Program-made: the position numbers and the translations under genes | Notes under the pieces: generated by a model | Databases searched by the model: none | The model's input: the letters and a program-made list of their open reading frames with translations, nothing else | What the model was told of the DNA's origin: nothing | Shown here: piece after piece, positions 46,631 through 54,926 of the stretch | How positions within the stretch are numbered: the first letter of the stretch is position 1 | Layout: the number at the start of each line of letters is the position of its first letter | From: Microbacterium sp. AZCO | Lineage (GTDB): Bacteria > Actinomycetota > Actinomycetes > Actinomycetales > Microbacteriaceae | Assembly: GCF_039614715.1 (NCBI RefSeq) | Contig: NZ_CP154857.1 | Coordinates: 992,001 to 1,056,000 of the forward strand | Reading direction: 5' to 3' | Length of the DNA stretch: 64,000 nt

Positions 46631-47506
46631 TCAGCTCCGCGTCGAGTCGAGGAGAGCGTCCTCGTCGTCGGCATCTCGGTCGCGCCGGCGCTTCGTCCGG
46701 TCGCGCACCGGGGGAGTCTCGCCGGCCGCGAGGGCCGCGGCGTCCTCCTCGTCCTCGCGCTTGTGCTGGCGCTCGGTGCGGATGACGTACCAGATGAACC
46801 CGAAGCCCATGATGGCGAAGAGGATCCACTGCACCGCGTACGACAGGTACGGCCCGGGGTCGTCGGACGGTGCCTCGAGCGGCTGGGGCTGAGTCGCGGG
46901 TGCCGGATCCTCCGACACCATGGCCCCGTAGGCGCTGAGTTCGAGCGCGTCGCCCGCAGCGGGGTCGATGGCGTCGGCGACGGTCGGCAGGTGGATCGAC
47001 GGCACCTGCCCCTCCGGCGCGGAGCGCCCTGACGCGGGGAGCGACTCGCCCGCGCGCAGCCGCGCGACGACGGTCACCTGGCCGCTCGGGGCGGCGGGGA
47101 CGACGTCGGGGAGGTTCTGCTCGTCGCCCGGCGGCACCCAGCCACGATCCACGAGCAGCACGCGGCCGTCGTGAAGCCGGAAGGGGACGAGCACCTCGTA
47201 GGCGGCGGTGCCCTCGTGCACGCGGTTGCGCACGAGCAGCTGGTCGTCAGCGAGGTACGACCCCGTGAGCTCGACGGGTCGCCACTCGTCGCCCGGGTCG
47301 AGCGTGCCTCCGGCGGGGATCAGCTCGTCGAGCGGCACCGGCTCGGCGTTGTAGTTCTGCGCGACCAGCGAGAGCTGCTCGGAGCGGTCGGCGTTGCGCG
47401 AGAACTGCCAGTGCGAGAGGAAGGCGCACGCGATGGCGAACACGATCGCGACCGCGACGTAGACGGTCCAGCGGAGGGCGGCGGGCGCCTCTTGGCGGCG
47501 GCTCAT
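46631..47506 (-). CDS. SURF1 family cytochrome oxidase biogenesis protein
   Basis: 291 residues with the SURF1 layout: an N-terminal membrane helix (about 14-35), an extracytoplasmic domain containing VPLDELI, the family motif VLVDRGWVPPG and a C-terminal helix (YAVQWILFAIMGFGFIWYVI), followed by a basic cytoplasmic tail. SURF1 helps insert heme A into oxidase subunit I, linking this gene to ctaB and ctaA in the window. ATG 47506 overlaps the stop of the preceding small gene. Confidence 0.93.
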   Translation of the reverse strand: MSRRQEAPAALRWTVYVAVAIVFAIACAFLSHWQFSRNADRSEQLSLVAQNYNAEPVPLDELIPAGGTLDPGDEWRPVELTGSYLADDQLLVRNRVHEGTAAYEVLVPFRLHDGRVLLVDRGWVPPGDEQNLPDVVPAAPSGQVTVVARLRAGESLPASGRSAPEGQVPSIHLPTVADAIDPAAGDALELSAYGAMVSEDPAPATQPQPLEAPSDDPGPYLSYAVQWILFAIMGFGFIWYVIRTERQHKREDEEDAAALAAGETPPVRDRTKRRRDRDADDEDALLDSTRS

Positions 47507-47721
47507 GCGCGCTCACCCGCCGTCGCGAGCGGCGACACCTCGACGGGGAAGTCGCGGGACGCGAGGAAATCGCGGAGGAACCCGCGATGCTCGTCGCAGG
47601 CGACCCACGTCTTGCGCCGGTCCTCGCCGTGGATGCGGGGATTGCGCCAGTCGATGCGCCACGTGGCCGTGGCGCGACAGCCGGCCCGCGAGCACACCGC
47701 GGTCTCTGCGTCGGTCGTCAT
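47503..47721 (-). CDS. Small cysteine-containing protein of the SURF1 operon
   Basis: 72 residues with CSRAGC near the N-terminus and CDEH later, a possible zinc-binding set, around a conserved ATWRIDWRNPRIH block. It overlaps DUF3099 upstream and SURF1 downstream by 4 nt each, so all three are translated together. Function unknown; similar genes sit beside SURF1 in other Microbacteriaceae as far as I recall. Confidence 0.8.
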   Translation of the reverse strand: MTTDAETAVCSRAGCRATATWRIDWRNPRIHGEDRRKTWVACDEHRGFLRDFLASRDFPVEVSPLATAGERA

Positions 47722-48101
47722 GCGTGGGTGTCCGGAGGGGTCGAGCCGGGCAGGTCGGATGGATGCTGCTCCTCGATGCGGATGACGCGCGGCTGGTCGG
47801 GTGAGCCCGTCGTGACGGACGGGGGAGGCGGCGCCGGGAGGGCGCGCTCCGGGTTCTCGCTGCGACGGCTCTTCGAGTCCTGCCCGACGTTGGCCGTGAC
47901 AACCGCGATATAGGGGAGGAAGACGGCGCCGGCGGCGAAGAGCCACGTGTACCAGCCGTAGGGCTGCACGACGACCATGAGGATGAAGCACGCGACACGG
48001 ATGCCCATCGTGATGAGGTACCGCACCGAGCGCGCGCTGACCTCATCACGCGGCGCACGCGGGAGCGACGTCGCGGACTGCGCTCCACTCGAGTTCTTCA
48101 C
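47718..48101 (-). CDS. DUF3099 membrane protein
   Basis: 127 residues: a basic N-terminus, two membrane helices in the ITMGIRVACFILMVVV and WYTWLFAAGAVFLPYIAVV region, and a proline-rich tail. This is the DUF3099 layout. GTG 48101 is 9 nt after TACCCT (minus strand, 48111-48116), probably leaderless. It is the first gene of DUF3099-small protein-SURF1. Confidence 0.85.
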   Translation of the reverse strand: MKNSSGAQSATSLPRAPRDEVSARSVRYLITMGIRVACFILMVVVQPYGWYTWLFAAGAVFLPYIAVVTANVGQDSKSRRSENPERALPAPPPPSVTTGSPDQPRVIRIEEQHPSDLPGSTPPDTHA

Positions 48102-48162
48102 GATGATTCCAGGGTACGCCGCCCCGGCTGGGCGAGCGTCGCGCCGAAGGGCGCGGATGAGG

Positions 48163-48900
48163 TCAGATCGTGCGGAACGAGTTGATGTTCGCGGTGAACC
48201 AGCTGATCCAGGCGACGAACACGATGATCCCGATGATGCCGAGAGCGAGGCCCACCCAGCCGATGATCGTTCCCGCGAGCCCGAGTCCCCGCCCGGCGTC
48301 GCCCGTGCGCTTGATCTGACTGAGCGACAGGTGACCCGTGACGATGCCCACGATGCAGCCGATGATCGGAATGATGAAGAGCCCCACGAGCGATGAGATG
48401 AGCGACACGATCGCGAGGGAGTTCGTGCGCCGGCCCGCGCCGTACGCACCGTAGGCGGGAGCCGGAGCGTACGCGGGCGCGGCGCCGTAGGCCGGCGGCG
48501 CGCCGTACGCGGGGGCGGGGGCGCCGTAGGCGGGAGCGGGTGCGCCGTACGCGGGGGCTCCGCCGTAGGCGGGGGAAGTCTGCCCGTACGCCGGAGGATT
48601 GTCGTACGCGGTCGGATTCTGGCCGTAGACCGGGGGAGCAGGCTGGCCGTACGCGGGCGTCGCGGGCTGCTCGTACGCGGGCGCCGCAGGCTGTTCGTAC
48701 GCGGGCGCCGCAGGCTGCTCGTACTTGGGCGCTGCGGGCTGTTCGTATGCGGGCGCGACGGGCTGCTCGTACGCGGGTGCGACCGGCTGCTCGTACGCGG
48801 GCGCCGAGGGCTCCTCGGAGGCCGGGACTGCGGACGGCGACTCGGGATCCACCGCCGGCTCGTCGTCGGGCCGGTGGCCACCGCTGGTCGAATCGCTCAT
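48163..48900 (-). CDS. DUF4190 membrane protein with tyrosine/proline repeats
   Basis: 245 residues. The N-terminal 155 residues are a disordered region with about six APAYEQP-type repeats followed by PAYGAP-type repeats; the C-terminal 80 residues are a DUF4190 domain with two membrane helices (IVSLISSLVGLFIIPIIGCI and GTIIGWVGLALGIIGIIVFV). The repeats are also visible as tandem DNA repeats of about 21 nt (48660-48800) and 18-24 nt (48450-48570). Such tails often bind partners at the membrane; the role here is unknown. Confidence 0.85.
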   Translation of the reverse strand: MSDSTSGGHRPDDEPAVDPESPSAVPASEEPSAPAYEQPVAPAYEQPVAPAYEQPAAPKYEQPAAPAYEQPAAPAYEQPATPAYGQPAPPVYGQNPTAYDNPPAYGQTSPAYGGAPAYGAPAPAYGAPAPAYGAPPAYGAAPAYAPAPAYGAYGAGRRTNSLAIVSLISSLVGLFIIPIIGCIVGIVTGHLSLSQIKRTGDAGRGLGLAGTIIGWVGLALGIIGIIVFVAWISWFTANINSFRTI

Positions 48901-49016
48901 GAGCCGGATCCCTTTCCGTGGGGTTGCGCTCCCAGCGTTCCAGCGGGCGCATCGGGTGTCAAACGACCCGCCGCTAGGCTGGTGCGGTCCACCGCCCTCA
49001 CCCTCCGGGAGTGCCC

Positions 49017-49727
49017 ATGTCCTCTGATCGCGTCGTCCTCGTCACCGGCGGAAACCGCGGCATCGGCCGCGCCATCGCCGAGCGCTTCGTGGCGGAGGGC
49101 TACAAGGTCGCCGTGACCGCGCGGTCCGGCGAAGGCCCCGAAGGGACGCTGACGGTTCGCGCCGACGTCACGGACGCCGCCGCCGTCGACGCCGCCTTCT
49201 CAGAGGTCGAGGCCGCGCTCGGCCCGATCGGCATCGTGGTCGCGAACGCCGGCGTCACGAAGGACACCCTCCTGCTTCGCATGACCGAGGACGACTTCGA
49301 CAGCGTCGTCGCCACGAACCTGGGCGGCGCGTTCCGCGTCGTCAAGCGCGCATCGAAGGGGATGCTTCGCGCCAAGTGGGGTCGCGTCATCCTGATCTCG
49401 AGCGTCGTGGGCCTGTACGGCTCGCCCGGCCAGATCAACTACGCCTCGTCGAAGGCGGGTCTCGTCGGCTTCGCCCGCTCGCTCACGCGGGAGCTGGGCG
49501 GTCGCGGCATCACGGCCAACGTCGTCGCCCCGGGCTTCATCGAGACCGACATGACGGCTGCCCTCCCGGAGGAGACGCAGGCCGAGTACAAGAGCAACAT
49601 CCCCGCGGGCCGCTTCGCGACCCCCGACGAGGTCGCGGGTGTCGTCACGTGGCTCGCCTCGGACGACTCCGCCTACATCTCGGGCGCCGTCATCCCCGTC
49701 GACGGCGGTCTCGGCATGGGTCACTGA
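49017..49727 (+). CDS. fabG: 3-oxoacyl-ACP reductase (FabG-type SDR)
   Basis: 236-residue short-chain dehydrogenase. TGGNRGIGRAIA binds NADPH; the catalytic set is N in VVANAGVTKDT, S in ISSVVG, and Y/K in YASSKAGLVG; PGFIETDMT follows as in FabG1. In mycobacteria FabG1 reduces long-chain 3-oxoacyl-ACP. ATG 49017 has GGGAG 5 nt upstream; GTG 49011 is in frame but lies on that RBS. TAGGCT (48975-48980) is a likely -10. No inhA-like gene follows. Confidence 0.9.
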   Translation: MSSDRVVLVTGGNRGIGRAIAERFVAEGYKVAVTARSGEGPEGTLTVRADVTDAAAVDAAFSEVEAALGPIGIVVANAGVTKDTLLLRMTEDDFDSVVATNLGGAFRVVKRASKGMLRAKWGRVILISSVVGLYGSPGQINYASSKAGLVGFARSLTRELGGRGITANVVAPGFIETDMTAALPEETQAEYKSNIPAGRFATPDEVAGVVTWLASDDSAYISGAVIPVDGGLGMGH

Positions 49728-49749
49728 CCCCGCCGCACCACCACGCCGA

Positions 49750-50445
49750 TCACCGGCGGACAGCCGCCTCGATCGCCCGAGCCAGCTCGTCGGGCTTCGA
49801 GAACTGCGGCCAGTGACCCGTGCCGAGCTTCACCACCTCGGCATCCTGAATCGACTCGAACTCCTCGGCCCACGGACCCCACTCAGCCAGCTGGGCGCGC
49901 AGCTCCTCCTCGTCCGCTCCGCCGGACAGCACTGTGACGGGGATCGCGTGACGCCGCTCGTCGCCGATCGCGAGCGGGTCGGTCGGCACGCGCCCGGGCA
50001 CCGATCTCGTGCGAGCGGCCCAATGCTCGCGCGTCGCCGCGTCGAGATCGAACACGTCGGGCGCATCGAAGAAGTCCCACCCGGGGAAGGGGACGACGCC
50101 GTCGACGACGTCGAACTCGGAGATGCCCCGGCCGGGAGGCGGGGGCACAGTGTCGACGAAGACGACGCGCGCGACGCGGTCGGGCCGTGCGTCGGCAGCG
50201 CCCCACACGACGTTGCCGCCGCCCGAGTGGCCGACGAGCGCGACCGGCCCCTCGGCGGCGTCGATCTCGGCGACGACGGCGTCGACCCATTCGCCGATGC
50301 CGATCGCGTCGGCGGCGGGCGCCGGCACGCCGAGCCCCGGCATCGTCAGAGGATGAACGGCGTGGCCGGCGGCTTCGAGCGCCGGCGTGATCGCCTCCCA
50401 CGAGGTGGAGTCGAGCCACAGTCCCGGAACGAGGATGATGTCCAT
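49750..50445 (-). CDS. Alpha/beta hydrolase
   Basis: 231 residues with the nucleophile elbow GHSGGG (S74), oxyanion region VPGLWLDSTSW and a C-terminal GTGHWPQFS providing the His. Substrate unknown. Its promoter carries the same element as uvrA and uvrB, and the ATG is 6 nt after the -10, so it may be induced by DNA damage. Confidence 0.88.
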   Translation of the reverse strand: MDIILVPGLWLDSTSWEAITPALEAAGHAVHPLTMPGLGVPAPAADAIGIGEWVDAVVAEIDAAEGPVALVGHSGGGNVVWGAADARPDRVARVVFVDTVPPPPGRGISEFDVVDGVVPFPGWDFFDAPDVFDLDAATREHWAARTRSVPGRVPTDPLAIGDERRHAIPVTVLSGGADEEELRAQLAEWGPWAEEFESIQDAEVVKLGTGHWPQFSKPDELARAIEAAVRR

Positions 50446-50451
50446 GCCATG

Positions 50452-50473
50452 ACGCTAGCCGCGGCCTCGGACA
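50452..50473 (-). promoter_or_regulatory. PafBC-like promoter of the alpha/beta hydrolase gene
   Basis: On the minus strand: TGTCCGAG, 8 nt, TAGCGT, then 6 nt to the ATG. Spacing is identical to the uvrA and uvrB promoters; one position differs (C for G after TGTC). Confidence 0.5.
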
Positions 50474-50477
50474 TCGA

Positions 50478-51119
50478 TCACGGCAGCAGCGGAATGACCT
50501 CGCGGAGATCCACGGGGCCGACCACGAGGTCGGCGCGCTCCCGCACAGCCGGCTTGGCGTTGAACGCGATGCCCAGCCCCGCGACCGCCATCATGCGCAG
50601 ATCGTTCGCCCCGTCGCCGATTGCGATGGTCCGCGCCAGCGGCACGCCGGTCTCGTGGGCCCATTCGCTCAGCGTCTCGGCCTTGCCCTCGGCATCCACG
50701 ATCCGTCCCTCGACGCGGCCCGAGAGCATGCCGTCCACGACGGCGAGGCGATTGGCCCGCCAGACGTCGGCGCCCAGGTCGGGGGCGATGGTGTCGAGGA
50801 TCTCGTGGAAGCCGCCCGAGACGACCCCGACCCGTCCGCCCCGCTCGCGGACCGCCGCCGTCAGCTCCCGCACGCCGGGCGTCGGCTCGATGCGCGACAG
50901 CACGTGCGTGAACGCCGACACCGGCACGCCCTTCAGCGCCTCCACGCGGGAGCGCAGGCTCGTCGCGAAGTCGACCTCGCCCCGCATCGCCGCCTCGGTC
51001 GCCGCCGTCACCTCGGCGCCGCGCCCCGCCTCATCGGCGATGAGCTCGATCACCTCGTTGCGGATCAGCGTGGAGTCGGCGTCGAGCACGACGAGGAAGC
51101 GGGCGGATGTCGCGGGCAC
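50478..51119 (-). CDS. serB: Phosphoserine phosphatase
   Basis: Last step of serine synthesis. The 213-residue HAD-family protein has the nucleophile motif LDADSTLIRNE (D13, D15), motif II in VVSGGF and motif III/IV in GDGANDLRMM. It has no N-terminal ACT domain, unlike the mycobacterial SerB2. GTG 51119 is 7 nt after TACGGT (minus strand, 51127-51132), indicating a leaderless transcript; GTG 51128 overlaps that -10 and is unlikely. Confidence 0.93.
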   Translation of the reverse strand: MPATSARFLVVLDADSTLIRNEVIELIADEAGRGAEVTAATEAAMRGEVDFATSLRSRVEALKGVPVSAFTHVLSRIEPTPGVRELTAAVRERGGRVGVVSGGFHEILDTIAPDLGADVWRANRLAVVDGMLSGRVEGRIVDAEGKAETLSEWAHETGVPLARTIAIGDGANDLRMMAVAGLGIAFNAKPAVRERADLVVGPVDLREVIPLLP

Positions 51120-51160
51120 GCCTTCCACCGTAGCGGCGCGGGCCGCGGCATCCCGACGCG

Positions 51161-52405
51161 TCAGCGCTCGATCGTGACGCCCTTGCCGACGACGGTGATG
51201 CCGCTGTCGGTCACGGTGAAGCCGCGGGAGAGGTCGCGCTCGCGATCGACGCCCACCGTGGCACCGTCGGCCAGCACGACGTTCTTGTCGAGGATCGCCC
51301 GATGGACACGGGCGCCCGCGCCGACCTGCACATGGTCGAAGAGCACCGAGTCGGTGATCGTCGCGCCGCCGCCCGAGAGCGTCCACGGCCCGACCACGCT
51401 GCGCTCGAGATGCGTGCCGGACAGCACCGACCCGAGCGAGACGATCGAGTCGATCGCGTTGCCCATGCGGCCCACCGAGTCCCGCACGAACTTCGCGGGC
51501 GGCGAGTTCACCGTCTGCGAGTGGATCGGCCACTCCATGTTGTAGAGGTTGAAGATCGGCAGCGTCGAGATGAGGTCCTGGTGAGCCTCGAAGAACGAGT
51601 CGATCGTTCCCACGTCGCGCCAGTAGTCGCGGTCGCGATCGGTCGAGCCCGGCACGTCGTTGCGCTTCATGTCGTAGACACCGGCTTCGCGGCGGCCGAC
51701 GAAGTACGGCACGATGTCGCCGCCCATGTCGTGGTTCGACGTGGGCAGCTCGCCGTCGGACTCGACGGCTTCGATGAGCGCGTCGGCGTCGAAGATGTAG
51801 TTGCCCATCGACGCGAGCACCTCGTTCGGCGAGTCGGCCAGGCCCGTCGGGTTCTGCGGCTTCTCGAGGAATTCATTGATCCGTGCCGAATCGTTCCCCG
51901 AGACGTCGATGACGCCGAACTGATTCGCGAGCGAGATGGGCTGGCGGATGCCGGCGACCGTGGCCCGCGCGCCGGAGTCGATGTGCGCCGCGAGCATCTG
52001 CCGGAAGTCCATCCGGTAGACGTGGTCGGCGCCGATGACGACGACGATGTCGGGCTTCTCGTCGTTGATCAGGTTGAGGCTCTGCAGGATGGCGTCGGCC
52101 GAGCCGGAGAACCACCGCTTGCCGAGGCGCTGCTGCGCGGGCACGGACGCGACGTACGAGTCGAGCAGCGCCGACATCCGCCACGTCTGGGAGATGTGAC
52201 GGTCGAGGCTGTGCGACTTGTACTGGGTCAGCACGACGATCTGCCGCAGACCCGAATTGATGAGATTCGAGATCGCGAAATCGATCAGTCGGTACTGTCC
52301 GCCGAACGGCACGGCGGGCTTGGCCCGATCCGCCGTCAGGGGCATCAGTCGCTTGCCCTCGCCGCCCGCGAGGATGATTCCGAACACCTTCGGCGCTGCT
52401 GGCAT
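51161..52405 (-). CDS. glgC: Glucose-1-phosphate adenylyltransferase
   Basis: Makes ADP-glucose, the donor for glycogen or maltose-1-phosphate synthesis. The 414-residue protein has [14 protein letters not shown], the ADP-glucose loop [22 protein letters not shown], the substrate-binding FLEKPQ and a C-terminal left-handed beta-helix. Its start is divergent from glgA, and TAGGGT (minus strand, 52412-52417) lies 6 nt upstream, so it should be leaderless. Confidence 0.97.
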   Translation of the reverse strand: MPAAPKVFGIILAGGEGKRLMPLTADRAKPAVPFGGQYRLIDFAISNLINSGLRQIVVLTQYKSHSLDRHISQTWRMSALLDSYVASVPAQQRLGKRWFSGSADAILQSLNLINDEKPDIVVVIGADHVYRMDFRQMLAAHIDSGARATVAGIRQPISLANQFGVIDVSGNDSARINEFLEKPQNPTGLADSPNEVLASMGNYIFDADALIEAVESDGELPTSNHDMGGDIVPYFVGRREAGVYDMKRNDVPGSTDRDRDYWRDVGTIDSFFEAHQDLISTLPIFNLYNMEWPIHSQTVNSPPAKFVRDSVGRMGNAIDSIVSLGSVLSGTHLERSVVGPWTLSGGGATITDSVLFDHVQVGAGARVHRAILDKNVVLADGATVGVDRERDLSRGFTVTDSGITVVGKGVTIER

Positions 52406-52443
52406 GGCACCACCCTAGGGCCCCGATCAGGACGCGGGGTAGC

Positions 52444-52453
52444 GGGTATACCC
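52444..52453. promoter_or_regulatory. Palindrome between divergent glgC and glgA promoters
   Basis: GGGTATACCC, a perfect 10-bp palindrome, lies between the -10 hexamers of glgC (52412-52417, minus) and glgA (TAGGTT, 52471-52476, plus). It could bind a shared regulator, or contribute a -35 region. Confidence 0.45.
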
Positions 52454-52483
52454 CGGCGCGTCACGTGTACTAGGTTTCGTGCC

Positions 52484-53677
52484 ATGCGCGTTGACATCAT
52501 CACCAAGGAGTACCCGCCGGAGATCTACGGCGGAGCCGGCGTCCACGCGACGGAGCTCGTGAAAGCCCTGCGCCAGTCCATCGAGGTGCAGGTGCGCGCC
52601 TTCGGCGCCCAGCGCGACGAGGCCGACACGACGGCGTACGGCGTGCCCGAGGAGCTGTCCGCCGCGAACGCGGCGATCCAGACGCTCGGCACCGACCTCG
52701 AGATCGTCACGGACGTCGCGGGAGCCGACGTCGTGCACAGCCACACGTGGTACGCCAACTTCGCGGGCCACCTGGCATCGCTCCTGCACGGCATCCCGCA
52801 CATCGTCACGGCGCACAGTCTCGAGCCGCTCCGCCCCTGGAAGGCGGAGCAGCTGGGCGGCGGCTACGCCGTCTCGAGCTACATCGAGAAGACCGCGTAC
52901 GAGGGTGCGGCCGCGATCGTCGCGGTCAGCGAGGGCATGAAGGCTGACATCCTGCGCAGCTACCCCAGCCTCGACGAGGCGAAGGTGCGCGTCATCTACA
53001 ACGGCATCGACGTCGAGGCGTGGCATCCCGTGGATGATCCGGAAGGTCTCGCGGCGCTGGGCATCGATCCGTCGAAGCCGTCCGTCGTCTTCGTCGGGCG
53101 CATCACGCGCCAGAAGGGCCTGCCGTACCTCCTGCGCGCGGCCGAGCAGCTTCCGCCCGACGTGCAGCTCGTGCTCTGCGCCGGCGCACCCGACACGCCG
53201 CAGATCATGGCGGAGGTCCAAGAGCTCGTGAAGGGGCTCCAGCAGACGCGCGAGGGCGTCGTGTGGCTCGACCGGCTCCTGTCGCGGCAGGAGCTCTGCA
53301 CGATCCTCACCGCCGCGACGACGTTCGTGTGCCCGTCGGTGTACGAGCCGCTCGGCATCGTGAACCTCGAGGCCATGGCGTGCGGCGCCGCCGTCGTGGG
53401 CACCGCGACGGGCGGCATCCCGGAGGTCGTCGTCGACGGCGTGACGGGACGGCTCGTCCCGATCGAGCAGGTGCAGGACGGCACCGGGACGCCCATCGAT
53501 CCCGACAGGTTCGTGGACGATCTGGCGCGCGTGCTCACCGAGGTCGTGTCCGATCGCGAGCGCGCTCGGGCCTACGGCGCGGCCGGACGGGAGCGGGCGA
53601 CGAACGACTTCAGCTGGGCCACGATCGCGCAGGAGACCGAGGCGCTGTACGCGGAGGTGAGCGGCGCGGGCCGATAG
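52484..53677 (+). CDS. glgA: Glycogen synthase/GlgM-type glucosyltransferase (GT4)
   Basis: 397-residue GT4 protein with KEYPPEIYGGAGVH at the N-terminus, VIYNGIDVEAW, FVGRITRQKGLPYLL and the donor-site EPLGIVNLEAMACG. Actinobacterial proteins of this type were named glycogen synthase; the Mycobacterium tuberculosis homologue, also encoded next to glgC, was shown to make maltose 1-phosphate from ADP-glucose for the GlgE pathway, so GlgM activity is likely. ATG 52484 is 7 nt after TAGGTT, leaderless. Confidence 0.94.
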   Translation: MRVDIITKEYPPEIYGGAGVHATELVKALRQSIEVQVRAFGAQRDEADTTAYGVPEELSAANAAIQTLGTDLEIVTDVAGADVVHSHTWYANFAGHLASLLHGIPHIVTAHSLEPLRPWKAEQLGGGYAVSSYIEKTAYEGAAAIVAVSEGMKADILRSYPSLDEAKVRVIYNGIDVEAWHPVDDPEGLAALGIDPSKPSVVFVGRITRQKGLPYLLRAAEQLPPDVQLVLCAGAPDTPQIMAEVQELVKGLQQTREGVVWLDRLLSRQELCTILTAATTFVCPSVYEPLGIVNLEAMACGAAVVGTATGGIPEVVVDGVTGRLVPIEQVQDGTGTPIDPDRFVDDLARVLTEVVSDRERARAYGAAGRERATNDFSWATIAQETEALYAEVSGAGR

Positions 53678-53686
53678 GCTGGCGGC

Positions 53687-54478
53687 ATGCCGCAGGTCCT
53701 CGAGTTCTCCGACGTCGTCGTCCGCCGAAACGCCCGAGACATCGTCGACCACCTCGACTGGTCGGTCGACGACGACCAGCGCTGGGTCATCCTCGGACCG
53801 AACGGCGCCGGCAAGACGACGCTCCTGCAGCTCGCCGACACGCTGCTGCACCCGACGGCCGGCGTCGTCACGATCCTGGGGGAGCGGCTCGGTCGCACCG
53901 ACGTGTTCGAGCTGCGTCCTCGCATCGGCTTCGCCTCGTCGGCGATGGCCAAGCGCGTCCCGCCGGAGGAGACCGTCATCAACGTCGTGCTGACGGCGGC
54001 GTTCTCGGTGCTCGGCCGCTGGAACGAGGCCTACGAAGACATCGACGAGCGCCGCGCCCTGCGGGTCCTCGCGGAGTGGAAGCTCGACGACCTCGCCGAC
54101 CGCACGTTCGGCACGCTGTCCGACGGCGAGCAGAAGCGCGTCCAGATCGCCCGCGCCGTCATGACCGACCCCGAGCTGCTGCTGCTCGACGAGCCCACCG
54201 CGAGCCTCGACCTCGGTGCCCGGGAAGAGCTGCTGACGCTTCTCGGCGGCTACGCGCAGGCGCCCACGACCCCCGCCATGATCATGGTCACGCACCACGT
54301 CGAGGAGATCCCGGTCGGCTTCACGCACGTGCTGCTGCTGCGCGAGGGCAGGGTCGTCGCCGCGGGCCCCATCGCCGAGACCCTGACGGGCGAGAACCTG
54401 ACGACGACGTTCGGGCTGCCGATCACGCTCACGCAGGCCGACGGCCGGTACGCGGCACGCGCCGCCGAGGCCTCCTGA
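53687..54478 (+). CDS. ABC transporter ATP-binding protein
   Basis: 263 residues: Walker [10 protein letters not shown], signature [10 protein letters not shown] (D replaces the second G of LSGGE), Walker [14 protein letters not shown] and H-loop THHVEEI. It resembles the stand-alone YlmA/molybdate-type ATPases. No permease is adjacent, so its partner is unknown. The -10 TAGGCT (53675-53680) overlaps the stop codon of glgA and lies 6 nt before ATG 53687, so the gene is leaderless. Confidence 0.88.
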   Translation: MPQVLEFSDVVVRRNARDIVDHLDWSVDDDQRWVILGPNGAGKTTLLQLADTLLHPTAGVVTILGERLGRTDVFELRPRIGFASSAMAKRVPPEETVINVVLTAAFSVLGRWNEAYEDIDERRALRVLAEWKLDDLADRTFGTLSDGEQKRVQIARAVMTDPELLLLDEPTASLDLGAREELLTLLGGYAQAPTTPAMIMVTHHVEEIPVGFTHVLLLREGRVVAAGPIAETLTGENLTTTFGLPITLTQADGRYAARAAEAS

Positions 54479-54520
54479 GCCGGAGCCGAGGCCGCGTTCT
54501 CGAGAGGGCTTGCAGGCTGG

Positions 54521-54526
54521 TAGAAT
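54521..54526 (+). promoter_or_regulatory. Probable -10 element of rpmE2
   Basis: TAGAAT, giving a leader of about 70 nt before the ATG at 54603. Confidence 0.55.
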
Positions 54527-54561
54527 CGCTCTTTGGTGCATTCGCACCGCAGACTTCGTCC

Positions 54562-54581
54562 GCCCTGGCAAAATCCAGGGC
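54562..54581 (+). promoter_or_regulatory. Leader hairpin upstream of rpmE2
   Basis: GCCCTGG, a 6-nt loop (CAAAAT) and CCAGGGC form a 7-bp hairpin in the 5' leader, 21 nt before the ATG. It may be an autoregulatory site for L31 or a simple mRNA-stability element; no zinc-repressor box is obvious. Confidence 0.5.
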
Positions 54582-54602
54582 ACCACACCTGAAGGACTTC
54601 CT

Positions 54603-54860
54603 ATGAAGACTGACATCCACCCCGAGTACCAGGCCGTCGTGTTCCGCGACCTCGGTTCGGGTGACACGTTCCTCACGCGTTCGACCGTCACGAGCGACAA
54701 GACGATCGAGCTCGACGGCGTCGAGTACCCCGTCATCGACGTCGAGATCTCGTCGGCGTCGCACCCGTTCTACACGGGCAAGCAGCGCATCCTCGACTCG
54801 GCCGGTCGCGTCGAGAAGTTCAACCAGCGCTTCAAGAACTTCGGCGGCTCCTCCAAGTAA
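54603..54860 (+). CDS. rpmE2: 50S ribosomal protein L31, type B
   Basis: 85 residues beginning [16 protein letters not shown] and containing [13 protein letters not shown] and FNQRFKNFG. It has no cysteines, so it is the zinc-independent (C-) form; many bacteria use it as the only L31 or switch to it when zinc is low. RBS GAAGGA lies about 7 nt upstream. It has its own promoter and terminator. Confidence 0.96.
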   Translation: MKTDIHPEYQAVVFRDLGSGDTFLTRSTVTSDKTIELDGVEYPVIDVEISSASHPFYTGKQRILDSAGRVEKFNQRFKNFGGSSK

Positions 54861-54871
54861 GGCCCGCCCCG

Positions 54872-54901
54872 CGAAGACCCCGACGGATGTCGGGGTCTTC
54901 G
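54872..54901 (+). terminator. Terminator after rpmE2
   Basis: CGAAGACCCCGAC and its complement make a 13-bp stem with a GGAT loop, followed by TCGTTT. It also faces the end of the exonuclease gene on the other strand. Confidence 0.88.
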
Positions 54902-54926
54902 TCGTTTCCGGCGAGCCGGCCCCGAG

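Noticed and set aside
48957..48980. A fifth PafBC-like promoter before fabG
   Set aside because: GTGTCAAAC and TAGGCT are present but the spacer is 10 nt and the GGAG part is missing.
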